Assembly (NCBI GenBank): GCA_025937835.1
Contig: JAICQO010000010.1
Span: 54,803 to 118,802 of the forward strand
From: Polyangiaceae bacterium
GTDB taxonomy: Bacteria; Myxococcota_A; Polyangia; Polyangiales; Polyangiaceae
DNA length: 64,000 bases
Direction: 5' to 3'
The number at the start of each line of letters is the position of its first letter. Position 1 is the stretch's first letter. The notes beneath the pieces were generated by a model. The model ran no database searches and had not been told where the DNA came from. It was given only the letters and a program-made list of their open reading frames with translations. Below are positions 9,801 to 18,016 of this stretch, piece after piece. The position numbers were made by a program, and so were the translations under genes.

Positions 9801-12040
9801 GCCGCGGACGAGAGAGCGCGCACCCCGGCTTCCACGAGCAGCTCCGCGACCTCGCGGCGTTGCTCGGCCTTCACGGCCGCAGCTCCCCGAGCGAGCAAGT
9901 TCGCGATGTCGAACAAGCGGGCGCGCCGCTGCTCTTGGTCCTGCGCAAGCAACAGGCCGAGCTCGAGTAGCAGGCCGGGGCGTTCGTGGGAGGCGATCAA
10001 CTGGTAAGCGGCCTCGCGCACGTGATCGTGGGCAAAGCGCACCGACAGCGAGCGCTCGAGCCGCTCGTCGAGCTGGTCTTCGGTCCAGGCCGCGGGCAGG
10101 CCCAAGGGCACCAAAAGCCCGCTGCGGATCGCGGGGCCGAGGCCGTAGCGGAGCTCGGCGACCGCCTGGTTCGTCGCGGAGGACAGCGTGCGCAGCTCGA
10201 CCTCGCTGCCGAAGGCTGCGGCGACCGCCACCAAGCGCTGGACCTCCGGGGCGAGCCCCGACAGCTCCGCTCCGAGCAGCGCCGCCACGTCGTCGCCGAT
10301 CTCGGTTCCGAGCACCGCCGCCTCGTCGAACCGCCAGCGACCCGCGCCGACGTCCCAGGTCACGACGCCCCGCGCGTGTAGCAGCGACAGCAGGCGCCGC
10401 ACGAAGAAGGCATTGCCTCGGGTACGCGCGAACACCAGATCCGCGAGGCGCGCGATCTCGTCGGAGCTCGGGTTCAGCGCGTCCGAGAGCAGCTCGCGGA
10501 CGTGCGCTTCGGTGAGCGGGCCGATCGACAGCGACTCGATCGGCACCCCTGCCCCTTCGAGGTCCGCGAGGCGTTCGCGCAGCACGACCTCCGCCTCGGC
10601 CTCGGTGGTGCGCACCCCCGCGATCACGAGCAGCCTGCCGGGACTCGGATCGGTCAGGATCGCTTCCAGCAGATCGAGCGACGCGCGGTCCGCCCACTGC
10701 AAATCGTCCAGGAACAGCACGATCGGCCGGGTCTTGGCGATCCCAGTCAGAAACTCGCGCGCCAGGTAGAGCAAGCGTGTCCGGGCCTCGCCGGCGCCGA
10801 GCTCGACCACGGGCCCGACGGGGATCAAGCGCTCGAGCCCGGGGACCAGCGGCGCGAGCGCGCCCGCGGCCTGCCCGAGTTGCTTCGAAAGCCGAGCTTC
10901 CGTTGCGGCGAGCTCCGCGTCCCCCAGCGAGAACAGCTCGCGCAAGAGGCCCCCGAACGCTGCCGAGACGCCCGCGTACGGCACGTCGCGCCGGTGCGCG
11001 TCGAAGCGGCCCTCGGCATAGACACCGCCGCCCGCCGCGATCGCTGCGTGCCCGTGGCGCACGACGGCCGTCTTGCCGACGCCCGGCTTGCCCTCGACCA
11101 GGACCAGCGCCCGGCCCCCGTCCGAGACCGAGTCGAAAGCCGCAGCCAGCGCCTCCAGCACCTCGGCGCGGCCGTACAGGCGTTGAGGGAGCTCGAAGCG
11201 ACCGGCCGCCTCGGCGTTCAAGGTGAACGGCTCGATCGAGCCGGATGCGCTGAGCCCGCGCAGGCAGCGCTCCAGATCCGTCGCGACGCCGAGCGCCGAC
11301 TGGTAGCGATCCTCGGGGCTCTTCGCCAACAGGCGCGCGACGATCTTGCTCACGGGCTCCGGAACCGCCGGGTTTTCGCGGTGGAGCGGCGCCGGTTTCC
11401 GCGCCAGATGCGCATGGACGATCTGCGCCGGATCGCTGACCTCGAACGGCGGGCGCCCAGCGCACAGCTCGTAAAGCGTCGCTCCGAGCGCGTACAGATC
11501 GGCGCGAGCGTCCACGCTCTGACCGGTGCGCCCGGTCTGTTCGGGCGCAAGATACGCGAGCGTGCCCTCGAGCTCGGTGCTCGGAGGCAGCGCGCCGAGC
11601 GACGGGTGCAGGCGGGCCGAGAGCCCGAAGTCGATCAGCACCAGCTCGTGTGTCGACGGCTGGTAGACGACGTTCGACGGTTTGACGTCACGGTGAACGA
11701 TCCGCTGGGCGTGGAGCTCCGAAAGGGCGCGCGCGAGGAGCACGCCGATCTCGAGCATCTCGAGCACCTCGGTCGGGTTCGTGACGACGCGCGCCGAGAG
11801 CGCGTTGCCTTCGACGTATTCGAGGATCGCAGCCGGCCGGCCATCGACCGTGGTGCGGCCGAGCCCGCGCCGCAGGCACGAGCGCACGAAATCGCGCGAG
11901 ATCGACAGGTCGTTGTCGAGCCGCCGTTCGTCCTCGATCGACGCACCGGGCGCGAGCACCTTGAGGACGACCAGGCCTTCCGGGCGCTGCTCGAGATACA
12001 GCGTGGTGCGCAGCCGCGCAGCGAGCAGCGTCCGGCTCAT
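6815..12040 (-). CDS. Ser/Thr kinase - AAA ATPase - GAF - class III cyclase fusion
   Basis: This 1741-residue cytoplasmic signalling protein has four modules. Residues ~10-270 are a Hanks kinase with Lys27, HRDVKPSN (Asp118) and DFG (Asp137), but no recognisable glycine loop. A large STAND/AAA-type ATPase region follows, with Walker A GKPGVGKT at 317-324 and FLDDLQWAD; then a long helical TPR-like region. A GAF domain lies at ~1300-1450 (ILCVPIKHQGKLTGVLYLEN), and a class III nucleotide cyclase domain at ~1485-1660. The cyclase keeps both metal aspartates (FSDIRGF Asp1494; GDAILALF Asp1538) and the transition-state Asn1609 and Arg1613. The usual purine-specifying Lys (DKYIGD) is Gly1534 and the partner Asp/Glu is Lys1600. 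The architecture is typical of large myxobacterial and cyanobacterial sensor kinases. Ligand and output are unknown. Confidence 0.88.
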   Translation of the reverse strand: MSRTLLAARLRTTLYLEQRPEGLVVLKVLAPGASIEDERRLDNDLSISRDFVRSCLRRGLGRTTVDGRPAAILEYVEGNALSARVVTNPTEVLEMLEIGVLLARALSELHAQRIVHRDVKPSNVVYQPSTHELVLIDFGLSARLHPSLGALPPSTELEGTLAYLAPEQTGRTGQSVDARADLYALGATLYELCAGRPPFEVSDPAQIVHAHLARKPAPLHRENPAVPEPVSKIVARLLAKSPEDRYQSALGVATDLERCLRGLSASGSIEPFTLNAEAAGRFELPQRLYGRAEVLEALAAAFDSVSDGGRALVLVEGKPGVGKTAVVRHGHAAIAAGGGVYAEGRFDAHRRDVPYAGVSAAFGGLLRELFSLGDAELAATEARLSKQLGQAAGALAPLVPGLERLIPVGPVVELGAGEARTRLLYLAREFLTGIAKTRPIVLFLDDLQWADRASLDLLEAILTDPSPGRLLVIAGVRTTEAEAEVVLRERLADLEGAGVPIESLSIGPLTEAHVRELLSDALNPSSDEIARLADLVFARTRGNAFFVRRLLSLLHARGVVTWDVGAGRWRFDEAAVLGTEIGDDVAALLGAELSGLAPEVQRLVAVAAAFGSEVELRTLSSATNQAVAELRYGLGPAIRSGLLVPLGLPAAWTEDQLDERLERSLSVRFAHDHVREAAYQLIASHERPGLLLELGLLLAQDQEQRRARLFDIANLLARGAAAVKAEQRREVAELLVEAGVRALSSAAQSQSASLLASALGLLGDDPFETAPELALTATIARAEAEHHQGHLDEAESLALSALSHARSPSQRFTPIETRLLVAIEKNDMRRAIEIGLAALDELGVKIAREPELYRVIVNLLKLRLRLLGKRPEQLASLPEMSDESARVAMRILQRTVPAAFRAGSKVFPLLVFRMVELSLRFGNSSVSAFAWGGYAITLSGVLGAYDAGHAYGKLALTLAERFQDPRQTPGALFVWANFLRHWKEPLEKSLEPLRDAFRIGMESGDLFTAVWAASYRAVWMHALGVPLPEVAAELDRIAELASRDRGASILHRTLRQVVACFRGKAADPARLNGDYVDEAALDEQLATDAEATQVFIVHYYKLLLALQFGDPEQAVMFAEAAEQKLEAVTGLPWIVFFSYYSTLARLARERQSGERDSKIDAALTRFRRFTEHDEQGKRDRLLLLEAELERNRGTPERARSLYDQAIEAARASGRRDVEALGLELAAESLAGAAVQVVAEVYRERAAQAYRALGADAKADRLSPPLPAPLGDTVTGTPSSSPAVDVASVLKASAALSAEIVVQRLLSRMMSILVENAGAERGVLVLLRDETLLVEAEQNARGEVKLGPPTPLSQATGLVQAVIRRVARSGAAEVIEDAQAEPALGASPHVSHAGVRSILCVPIKHQGKLTGVLYLENNLARAAFTPARVELLSLLATQAAIALENARLYEQQVALTNAHRRFVPHEFLESLGRRGIGEVELGDSVQKEMSILFSDIRGFTTHVEGMTPEENIGFINAYLRAMEPMIVSSGGFVEGYIGDAILALFDRGAESALTAALSMLRALEPLNRERIHDGKLPIRIGIGINTGPLTLGTIGGPNRIKCGVIGDSVNVAARIESLTRTYGVSLVVSGETLARVARPSDYRVRLVDTVRVVGRHSPVVLHELYDADAEAVRDAKDAADGDWKRARELYCEGDFANAEAAFARYAEKVPGDPVAALYRARCAELERRRPLEWDGVTSLDHK

Positions 12041-12052
12041 CCTCCAGCCGTT

Positions 12053-14980
12053 TTAGCCCATCGAGAGTGACCTTAGTAAGGCACGCGCTGCCTGAAGGCC
12101 AGAAACCAGGGCTCCCTCGATGTAGCCGACGTTCATGCCGAAATCGATCCAATCGCCTGCCAGAAACAGGTTAGAAAAACCCGACTGGTCGGTCTTCAGC
12201 CGGTGTCTTGCGGTCTTCGGCAGCGACAACGTGTAACGTTGCCACGGATCGACGTTGGCTCGATAGAACTGGAACTCGAGCTTCTGTGCCGGCGTGTCAT
12301 CCGGGGTCTTACCGACGAGCAAGGACGGGTCGAAGCCGTTCGGCGCCTCCGGTCGCGTCGCCTTGGGCCAGAACCAGCCCATGTTGTCCCACAGCCATTG
12401 TTGCGACAGCGCACGCAGCCGCTGATCCTGGATCACCGGAAACCAGTGATCGGAGAACGACGGCGTCTCGACCGGATCCGCCATGGCACCGGTGAAATAC
12501 GCCACCGTCGCAGGTGCCCTCTCCGCCGGCCAGCGCTCGTAAGGCAAGACCTGCGACGAATCCAGCCACGAGTACATCGGGCTCGCGTACACGACGGCGT
12601 TTGGCGCGCAGCTCTCGGGCGCGAGGCCCCAGTCGGCGAGCTTCATGCCGAGCCCCTCGAGGTCGGGGCGAACCCAGAGCTGCATCGACATCGTCGCCGT
12701 GGTCTCGACGCCGGTGAGCATCTCCCCGAACCGCGCATGCTTCTCGCCGATTTCCCGGCAAATGGTGGCCAGCGTGCCGACCGGGATCGCGAGCACGAGC
12801 TGATCGAAGTCCTTGCCGCGCTCCATCACCCGCGTCTTGTAGTTCTGCCAGTTCGCCCACGGGGACTCGAGGTCCACGTGATCCTTCCGGAGCCTCTCGG
12901 CCTGTTCCTTGTCGAGCTGGTGGTAGAGCGGGTGCGCGGGCCAAGCGCGCAGGGTGCCGACGCGGATCGTCGGCACGTAGACGTCGCTGTCGAGCTTGAC
13001 CTGCTCGTCGATGGTGACGCGCTCGATGGCGCCGGTGTCGGACCAGTGGACTTGCTTCACCTCGCGGAACAGCTCGAAGCGCACGCCGCGGGCCATCAGC
13101 ACCTCGTACAGCGGCATGATGAACGTGTCGCCCGTGCCACCGCGGAACTGCCACACGAACGAGCCCTTGTAGCCCGCCGATTCGACCAGGAAGCGCAGCG
13201 CCGTGCCGGCGGCCACCAGCCCGCCCTCCTCCGACGGTCCGCGCAGGTTCGAGAACGTCCCGGTGTACAGGAAGCGCACCACGGCGCTGTCCGCCAAGCG
13301 CGGGCTCGCGCCATGACCCCGGATCCACTCACGGTAGTCGAGGTGGTCGATCTTCGTCCACTCGAAGGTCTTGGTCGCGGGATCCCAGACGTCGGCCACG
13401 ATCCCGGCAAGGTTCACGCACAGCAGCTCGACCAACAGCAGGATCCGCCGCAGCCGGTCGTGCTCCGCGTTCAGCTCGCTCACGCCGCGCTCGAGGTGCG
13501 TGACGCCGCGGCGCAAGCCGTCCACGACCTTGCCCAGGATCGACAGCTCCCTGTCGCTGAGCGGCAGCTCGAACGAGTCGAGCGCGGACGCCAGCGCGCG
13601 GAGAGCGTGGTCTTCGCCGTCCTTCGGGAAGAAGTGGTCGAGGATCCATTTCGAGATCGGGTTGATGCCGCCCTGGTACGGGGAACCGAGCAGCATCTCG
13701 AACGAAAGCCCGACGAGCTTCTTGATCACGGCCCAGGTCGGCAGCGGGCCGCCCTGCCCGGGGACGAACTCGTTGGGCGGCAAGATCAACGGCCAGTTCA
13801 CCCAGCCGCGGCCCTCGATGTACTCAGTGATGAGCGTCGAGTCGTTGCGCTGAAACCCCTGTTGCCAGGTCTGGAACGGAGCGCGCGGATCCAGGCGTTT
13901 TTCTGCGCGTTCGGCGTAGACCGACTCCAGGAGCTTGAACGTCTCGTCGTACCAACCCTGGAGGATGTGGATGCCGTGTTCTTCGATGCGCGCGAAAGGA
14001 CCGCGCCCGGTCGCCGTCTTGCCGCCCACGCGCCAGCCGAGGGTGTAGATCGTGACGTCGTAGCGGTCACGCCAGCCGTCCTGGTTGGTGAGCTCCCAGG
14101 CCGTGGCGAGCGCCGCGCAGCCGGAGCCGAGGATTGCGATCTTCTGCTTCGGCTTGCGAGCGCCGAGCGCGTCTTGCACGGGTCCGAGCTCCGGGTACAC
14201 GGGCTCGCCGTTTCGGATGGCCTTCTCGAGCTCCGGCTGCTCGAGGATGCCCGCCACCAGGTGATAGAGCTTCTCGATGTGGGGGAGGATCAAGAGCTCG
14301 TCGAGGATCTTGGCCAGATCGTCGCCCACCGAGTCGGAGAGGTGGTGGATGTCGATCACGTCGGCCGGGGTCAGTTGGTAGTGCCGCGGGTACACGGCGG
14401 GGATGTGGCAAAGGATGTCGACCGCAGGCAGACGTGGGTCCGACACCCATTCACCGAGCTCCCCCAGCGCCGCTCCCACGACCAGCGCCTCGGCGTAGAG
14501 CAGCCGGTACAGCACCTCGTTCATGAAGTACTGCTCGTTCTCGTTCTCGAGCTTGGCCGCCGCGACGTGCGCGAGGTAGCCGCGGACGATGCTCGAGTTG
14601 TGAGCCTTGTACCAACGCGGGGAATCCGGCGTCTGGATGTAGTCGATCCAAGCGCGCGTCTCCTCCGCGACCAGCTCGTGCGTCAGGCGATTTTCGACCA
14701 CCAGGCCTGCCAGCTCGGCGTGAAAGAGCAGCGTCGAGTTCACGGCGCGCCACCAGCCGCTGCCCGGCTGTGCCGCATCGAGCGCGTTGAGCACGCCGCG
14801 CTCGATCTCCCACTTCATGAAGTCGATTTCGGAGCGACCGTACCCGAGCGGATCCAGCGGAGTGCCGACGCCGTAGCGCCCGTACCAGGCCTCGCGCAGC
14901 GAGAGCCGCGCCTTCGGATCGTTGGAAACGGCCGCAACGCGGCGCCGCGCTTCTGCCTCGAGCTCAGCGAGGGTCGTCAT
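12053..14980 (-). CDS. FAD-dependent amine-oxidase-fold oxidoreductase with N-terminal helical domain
   Basis: The protein has 975 residues. An N-terminal domain of ~275 residues, mostly helical, has no recognised family. It is followed by a dinucleotide-binding Rossmann fold at about residue 280 (KIAILGSGCAALATAWEL) and a second conserved stretch TLGWRVGGKTATGRG. The C-terminal motif LFLAGDWIDFGMNVGYIEGALVSGLQAARALL is the FAD-binding signature of the phytoene desaturase, squalene dehydroxylase and amine oxidase superfamily. Substrate cannot be assigned. Homologues of this long two-domain type are generally annotated only as NAD(P)/FAD-dependent oxidoreductases. It stops 12 bases after the kinase/cyclase start codon, on the same strand, and its start faces the glyoxalase gene divergently. 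Confidence 0.75.
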   Translation of the reverse strand: MTTLAELEAEARRRVAAVSNDPKARLSLREAWYGRYGVGTPLDPLGYGRSEIDFMKWEIERGVLNALDAAQPGSGWWRAVNSTLLFHAELAGLVVENRLTHELVAEETRAWIDYIQTPDSPRWYKAHNSSIVRGYLAHVAAAKLENENEQYFMNEVLYRLLYAEALVVGAALGELGEWVSDPRLPAVDILCHIPAVYPRHYQLTPADVIDIHHLSDSVGDDLAKILDELLILPHIEKLYHLVAGILEQPELEKAIRNGEPVYPELGPVQDALGARKPKQKIAILGSGCAALATAWELTNQDGWRDRYDVTIYTLGWRVGGKTATGRGPFARIEEHGIHILQGWYDETFKLLESVYAERAEKRLDPRAPFQTWQQGFQRNDSTLITEYIEGRGWVNWPLILPPNEFVPGQGGPLPTWAVIKKLVGLSFEMLLGSPYQGGINPISKWILDHFFPKDGEDHALRALASALDSFELPLSDRELSILGKVVDGLRRGVTHLERGVSELNAEHDRLRRILLLVELLCVNLAGIVADVWDPATKTFEWTKIDHLDYREWIRGHGASPRLADSAVVRFLYTGTFSNLRGPSEEGGLVAAGTALRFLVESAGYKGSFVWQFRGGTGDTFIMPLYEVLMARGVRFELFREVKQVHWSDTGAIERVTIDEQVKLDSDVYVPTIRVGTLRAWPAHPLYHQLDKEQAERLRKDHVDLESPWANWQNYKTRVMERGKDFDQLVLAIPVGTLATICREIGEKHARFGEMLTGVETTATMSMQLWVRPDLEGLGMKLADWGLAPESCAPNAVVYASPMYSWLDSSQVLPYERWPAERAPATVAYFTGAMADPVETPSFSDHWFPVIQDQRLRALSQQWLWDNMGWFWPKATRPEAPNGFDPSLLVGKTPDDTPAQKLEFQFYRANVDPWQRYTLSLPKTARHRLKTDQSGFSNLFLAGDWIDFGMNVGYIEGALVSGLQAARALLRSLSMG

Positions 14981-15126
14981 GCATCTCTCCTGCCCCGAGC
15001 ACGTGATGAGGAGTGCTCAATGCAACCGTCACGTCTACCAGGCGGCGAAATGTTCGTCAATTTGTGCCCGCATCACTCCTCTTGGTTGTGCTCGTGGTGC
15101 TTGCGTTTGGCGACTACACTCGCACC

Positions 15127-15552
15127 ATGCGTTACCTCCACACCATGCTCCGAGTCCGAGACCTGGACCGCGCACTTCAGTTCTTCGTCAACCAACTCGG
15201 CCTGCGAGAGACCCGCCGGCGCGTGAGCGAGAAGGGACGCTTCACGCTGGTCTTCCTGAGCAGCGGCGCAGCCGACGACAGCGCGGAGGTCGAGCTCACC
15301 TACAACTGGGACCAGGGCGAGCCGTACTCCACCGGCCGCTTCTTCGGGCACCTGGCCTACGCCGTCGATGACATCTACGCGACGTGCGAACGGCTACGGA
15401 GCGCGGGAGTAGACATCCTGCGCCCGCCGCGGGACGGGCACATGGCCTTCATTAAGTCGCCTGACGGGCATTCGATCGAGCTGCTCCAGCGCGGGGATCC
15501 ACTGCCCCCGGCAGAGCCCTGGGCATCCATGCAAAATCAGGGCAGTTGGTGA
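15127..15552 (+). CDS. gloA: Lactoylglutathione lyase (glyoxalase I)
   Basis: The start was set at ATG 15127, giving MRYLHTMLRVRDLDRALQFF, the canonical GloA N-terminus; the ORF track's longer version adds an unrelated hydrophobic stretch. The 141-residue protein has the four expected metal ligands: His5, Glu56 (AEVELTYNW), His75 (FGHLAYAVDD) and Glu118 (HSIELLQRG). The enzyme isomerises the methylglyoxal-glutathione hemithioacetal to S-lactoylglutathione in the cytoplasm. Length and motifs match the short, Ni-dependent bacterial type. The gene is single, divergent from the FAD oxidoreductase. Confidence 0.93.
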   Translation: MRYLHTMLRVRDLDRALQFFVNQLGLRETRRRVSEKGRFTLVFLSSGAADDSAEVELTYNWDQGEPYSTGRFFGHLAYAVDDIYATCERLRSAGVDILRPPRDGHMAFIKSPDGHSIELLQRGDPLPPAEPWASMQNQGSW

Positions 15553-15666
15553 GGCGGCCTCAAAATATTCCCGAAAGTCGGGGGATTCGGCGGCAATCCG
15601 GCTTGGGTTCCTGAACAACAACTCAGGTGCTCTATCCAGCGTGCCGTGGTATCGCCACGAACCTCG

Positions 15667-16935
15667 ATGAAACGTCAGCAAACCTACACGTATTCGTTGG
15701 TGGTCGGTCTGGGGCTCGCGGCGGCGTCCGCTTCGCTCGCCGGCTGCAAGAAGTCGACGCCCTCGGCGACTCCGGCAGGTTCCGCCTCGTCGGCCGCGCA
15801 GGCGCCCAAGTTCGATCCCACTCCCCCGGCGGGCGCCGATCCGGATCTCTATCAGGCGCTCGGCAAGGTGGTCGAGAACTGCAACGTCAACGTGAACGAC
15901 GCCACGGCTTCCTGCCCGGGCGACGAGGCGCGCAAGCTCGGCGAGGAGCTCTCATCCGGAAAGCGCTCGGCCGCGGCTGCGGTCAAGACCTTCGCTGTGA
16001 TGCTCGAATCGAAGAACGAGAAGCTGCGGGCAGCCACGGCCAGCGTGATGCACTCGGGTCTGCGTAACGGCTTCGGCGAAAAGGCGAAGCTCGGCGACGT
16101 GAAGGCCGAGGACGCCCAGGCGCTGCTCAAGAGCGTGTTCGAGCTGCCGAAGCCGTACATCCGCCGCGCTCTACCGGCGGCCGTGCACGCAGCCGTGCTC
16201 GCGAACCAGCTCGAGCCGCTGTACGCGAAGCTCGATCCTTCCAAAGATCCCGACGCCGCCGGAGTCGGCATCCGCTACCTGATGACCCACGGACGCATGA
16301 CGACCTTCCCGAAGGTGCAGGAGCTCAGCAAGGCCGGCGAAACGCGCGTGGCGCTGTCGGGGATCGAAGCCGTGCAGAACATGGACAAGTGGACGGACGA
16401 GGAGCAAAAGGTGCTGTGTCCGTGGACCACCGAGTTCCTGTCGGACAAGCGCCCCTCCGTCGCGGCGCGCGCAGCGACCGCGCTCAGCAACTGCGGCGGC
16501 GAGTTCCTGGACCAGATCCTGAGCTCTGGCGAGAAGGCGTTGAAGGACGGCGAGTTCTCCTCGGCGCGCTTGTCGGGCTTGCGCATGCTGTGCACGCCGA
16601 ACCGTCGCGCTCAGCAGAACGCCCCGACCGATGCGCAGTGCGATCGCGTTCGCAACTTGCTCGAGAAGGTGATCCAGACTCCGAAGGTCGAGGTCTCGAC
16701 GCGCAGCTCGGCGCTGGTCGCGCTCACCAATCTGTGGAACGACGCGCGCACGGTCGCTTTCGTGAAGAAGCTGCAGGCCGGCAAGGACGAGGGCCTGACC
16801 GACCAGCTGAAGACCGCCCTCCGCCGTCTCGAGCGCAAGAAAGACGCCGCGAAGACCCCGACGAAGGGCAGCGACGCCCCGGTCGCAAAGCCCGCCCCGG
16901 CCGCGCCCGCGGCGAGCGGCAAGTCCCCCGGCTGA
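15667..16935 (+). CDS. Lipoprotein with HEAT-like helical repeats
   Basis: ATG 15667 was chosen over GTG 15646 because it gives a clean signal peptide (MKRQQTYTYSLVVGLGLAAA) ending in the lipobox SLAGCKK. The mature protein is helical, with repeated segments such as LRAATASVMHSGLRNGF, RPSVAARAATALSNCGG and VSTRSSALVALTNLWND that look like HEAT/Armadillo units. It ends in a Lys/Pro/Ala-rich tail. Function is unknown; such lipoproteins are usually protein-binding scaffolds. It is convergent with the RibD-C gene, whose stop codon is 9 bases away. Confidence 0.7.
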   Translation: MKRQQTYTYSLVVGLGLAAASASLAGCKKSTPSATPAGSASSAAQAPKFDPTPPAGADPDLYQALGKVVENCNVNVNDATASCPGDEARKLGEELSSGKRSAAAAVKTFAVMLESKNEKLRAATASVMHSGLRNGFGEKAKLGDVKAEDAQALLKSVFELPKPYIRRALPAAVHAAVLANQLEPLYAKLDPSKDPDAAGVGIRYLMTHGRMTTFPKVQELSKAGETRVALSGIEAVQNMDKWTDEEQKVLCPWTTEFLSDKRPSVAARAATALSNCGGEFLDQILSSGEKALKDGEFSSARLSGLRMLCTPNRRAQQNAPTDAQCDRVRNLLEKVIQTPKVEVSTRSSALVALTNLWNDARTVAFVKKLQAGKDEGLTDQLKTALRRLERKKDAAKTPTKGSDAPVAKPAPAAPAASGKSPG

Positions 16936-16944
16936 GACGGAGAC

Positions 16945-17901
16945 TCACAGCGCGCAGTCGAACAACACGTCCTCGCCCAGCGAGAAGCGCCGCGCGCTCG
17001 GCCGCAACGCCGACGTCAGCTCGCCGATCGCTGGCAGGACGATGCCGGGCCTGCCCTGCCCGAGGAACACCGGGCTCACCGTCAGGTGTAGCCGGTCGAG
17101 GGCGCGGGCGTGCAAGAACCGCGACACCGTCACGCCCCCGCCTTCGATGAACAGCGCGCGCAGCCCGCGCCGGGACAGCGCCTCCACGACCGCGGCCGGA
17201 GAGAGCTCGTGAGTGCTCGAGTCGAGCGCGACGAGCTCTGCCTGGCCGTGCCGATCGCGACCCCGACGCGCCGCCGCGCCGCACACGACCAGCGTCGTCG
17301 CCGCTGCGTCCCGGAACAGCTTGCGCTCCTCGGACAGGCGCAGCGCGGGATCGATCACCACACGCACCGGGTTCTCTCCCGGCACGAGCCGCGTCGTGAG
17401 CTGCGGATCGTCGCTCTCGACCGTGCTCGCGCCGACCACGACCGCGTCGCACAAGGCCCGCAGCCGGTGCAGGTGGCGGATGTTCTCCGGGCCCGTCACG
17501 TACTGCGACTCACCGGTCGAAGTGGCAATCTGGCCGTCGAGGCTCTGGCCGATGTGAGCAAACACGAAGCTCGGCCGCGCCTGTCCGAGGCACACCGGCA
17601 GGTAGAGCTCGAATAGGCGAGCGATCCCGCCGGGCGCGGGGCGCCGCAACTCGAACTCTCCGGTATCGGCATCGACCAAGAGACAGCAGGTCTCGCTCGA
17701 AGTAAGTTGGGCCTCACCGTCGGCGCCGAGCGCGAGAGATAGGCGTGGGGCACGGCGTGGCTCGGCGCGCCGCTGGCGGGCGACCGCGCGCAGCAAGGAC
17801 CAGGCGCGAACCTCGTCCAGAGCTTCGGGTTCGCTCGGCAACGGTTGCCAAGAAGAGTCGGGCTGCACGCGTTCTCGAGTGGACGACGTCAGGGGCTGCA
17901 A
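16945..17901 (-). CDS. RibD C-terminal (pyrimidine/dihydrofolate reductase-fold) protein
   Basis: The protein has 318 residues. The C-terminal ~210 follow the RibD_C/DHFR-like reductase fold: FVFAHIGQSLDGQIAT, YVTGPENIRHLHRLRALCDAVVVGASTV, NPVRVVIDP, LFIEGGGVTVSRFL, and HLTVSPVFLGQGRPGI near the end. Family members reduce the ribosyl side chain of the riboflavin precursor 5-amino-6-ribosylamino-uracil phosphate with NADPH. No cytidine-deaminase domain is present. Instead there are about 100 unassigned N-terminal residues. It could be the separate reductase of riboflavin synthesis or a reductase of different substrate; no other rib gene lies nearby. Confidence 0.8.
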   Translation of the reverse strand: MQPLTSSTRERVQPDSSWQPLPSEPEALDEVRAWSLLRAVARQRRAEPRRAPRLSLALGADGEAQLTSSETCCLLVDADTGEFELRRPAPGGIARLFELYLPVCLGQARPSFVFAHIGQSLDGQIATSTGESQYVTGPENIRHLHRLRALCDAVVVGASTVESDDPQLTTRLVPGENPVRVVIDPALRLSEERKLFRDAAATTLVVCGAAARRGRDRHGQAELVALDSSTHELSPAAVVEALSRRGLRALFIEGGGVTVSRFLHARALDRLHLTVSPVFLGQGRPGIVLPAIGELTSALRPSARRFSLGEDVLFDCAL

Positions 17902-18016
17902 TTTGTCGCATACCTACCGCGGGGCGGAAAGCCGGAATCGAGCGCGCCCGTGCTCGGAGCAGTGCTCGGAACGACGACGGGCGTCAAATTTCGACTACAG
18001 TCGCCAAAATCGCCTC

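Noticed and set aside
7982-9970. 662-residue plus-strand ORF
   Set aside because: Antisense to the giant kinase/cyclase; composition and lack of motifs mark it as a shadow.
12203-15226. 1007-residue ORF on the plus strand
   Set aside because: It is the high-GC antisense shadow of the FAD oxidoreductase gene: Arg/His/Gln-rich, no recognisable motif, and it runs on into the glyoxalase leader.
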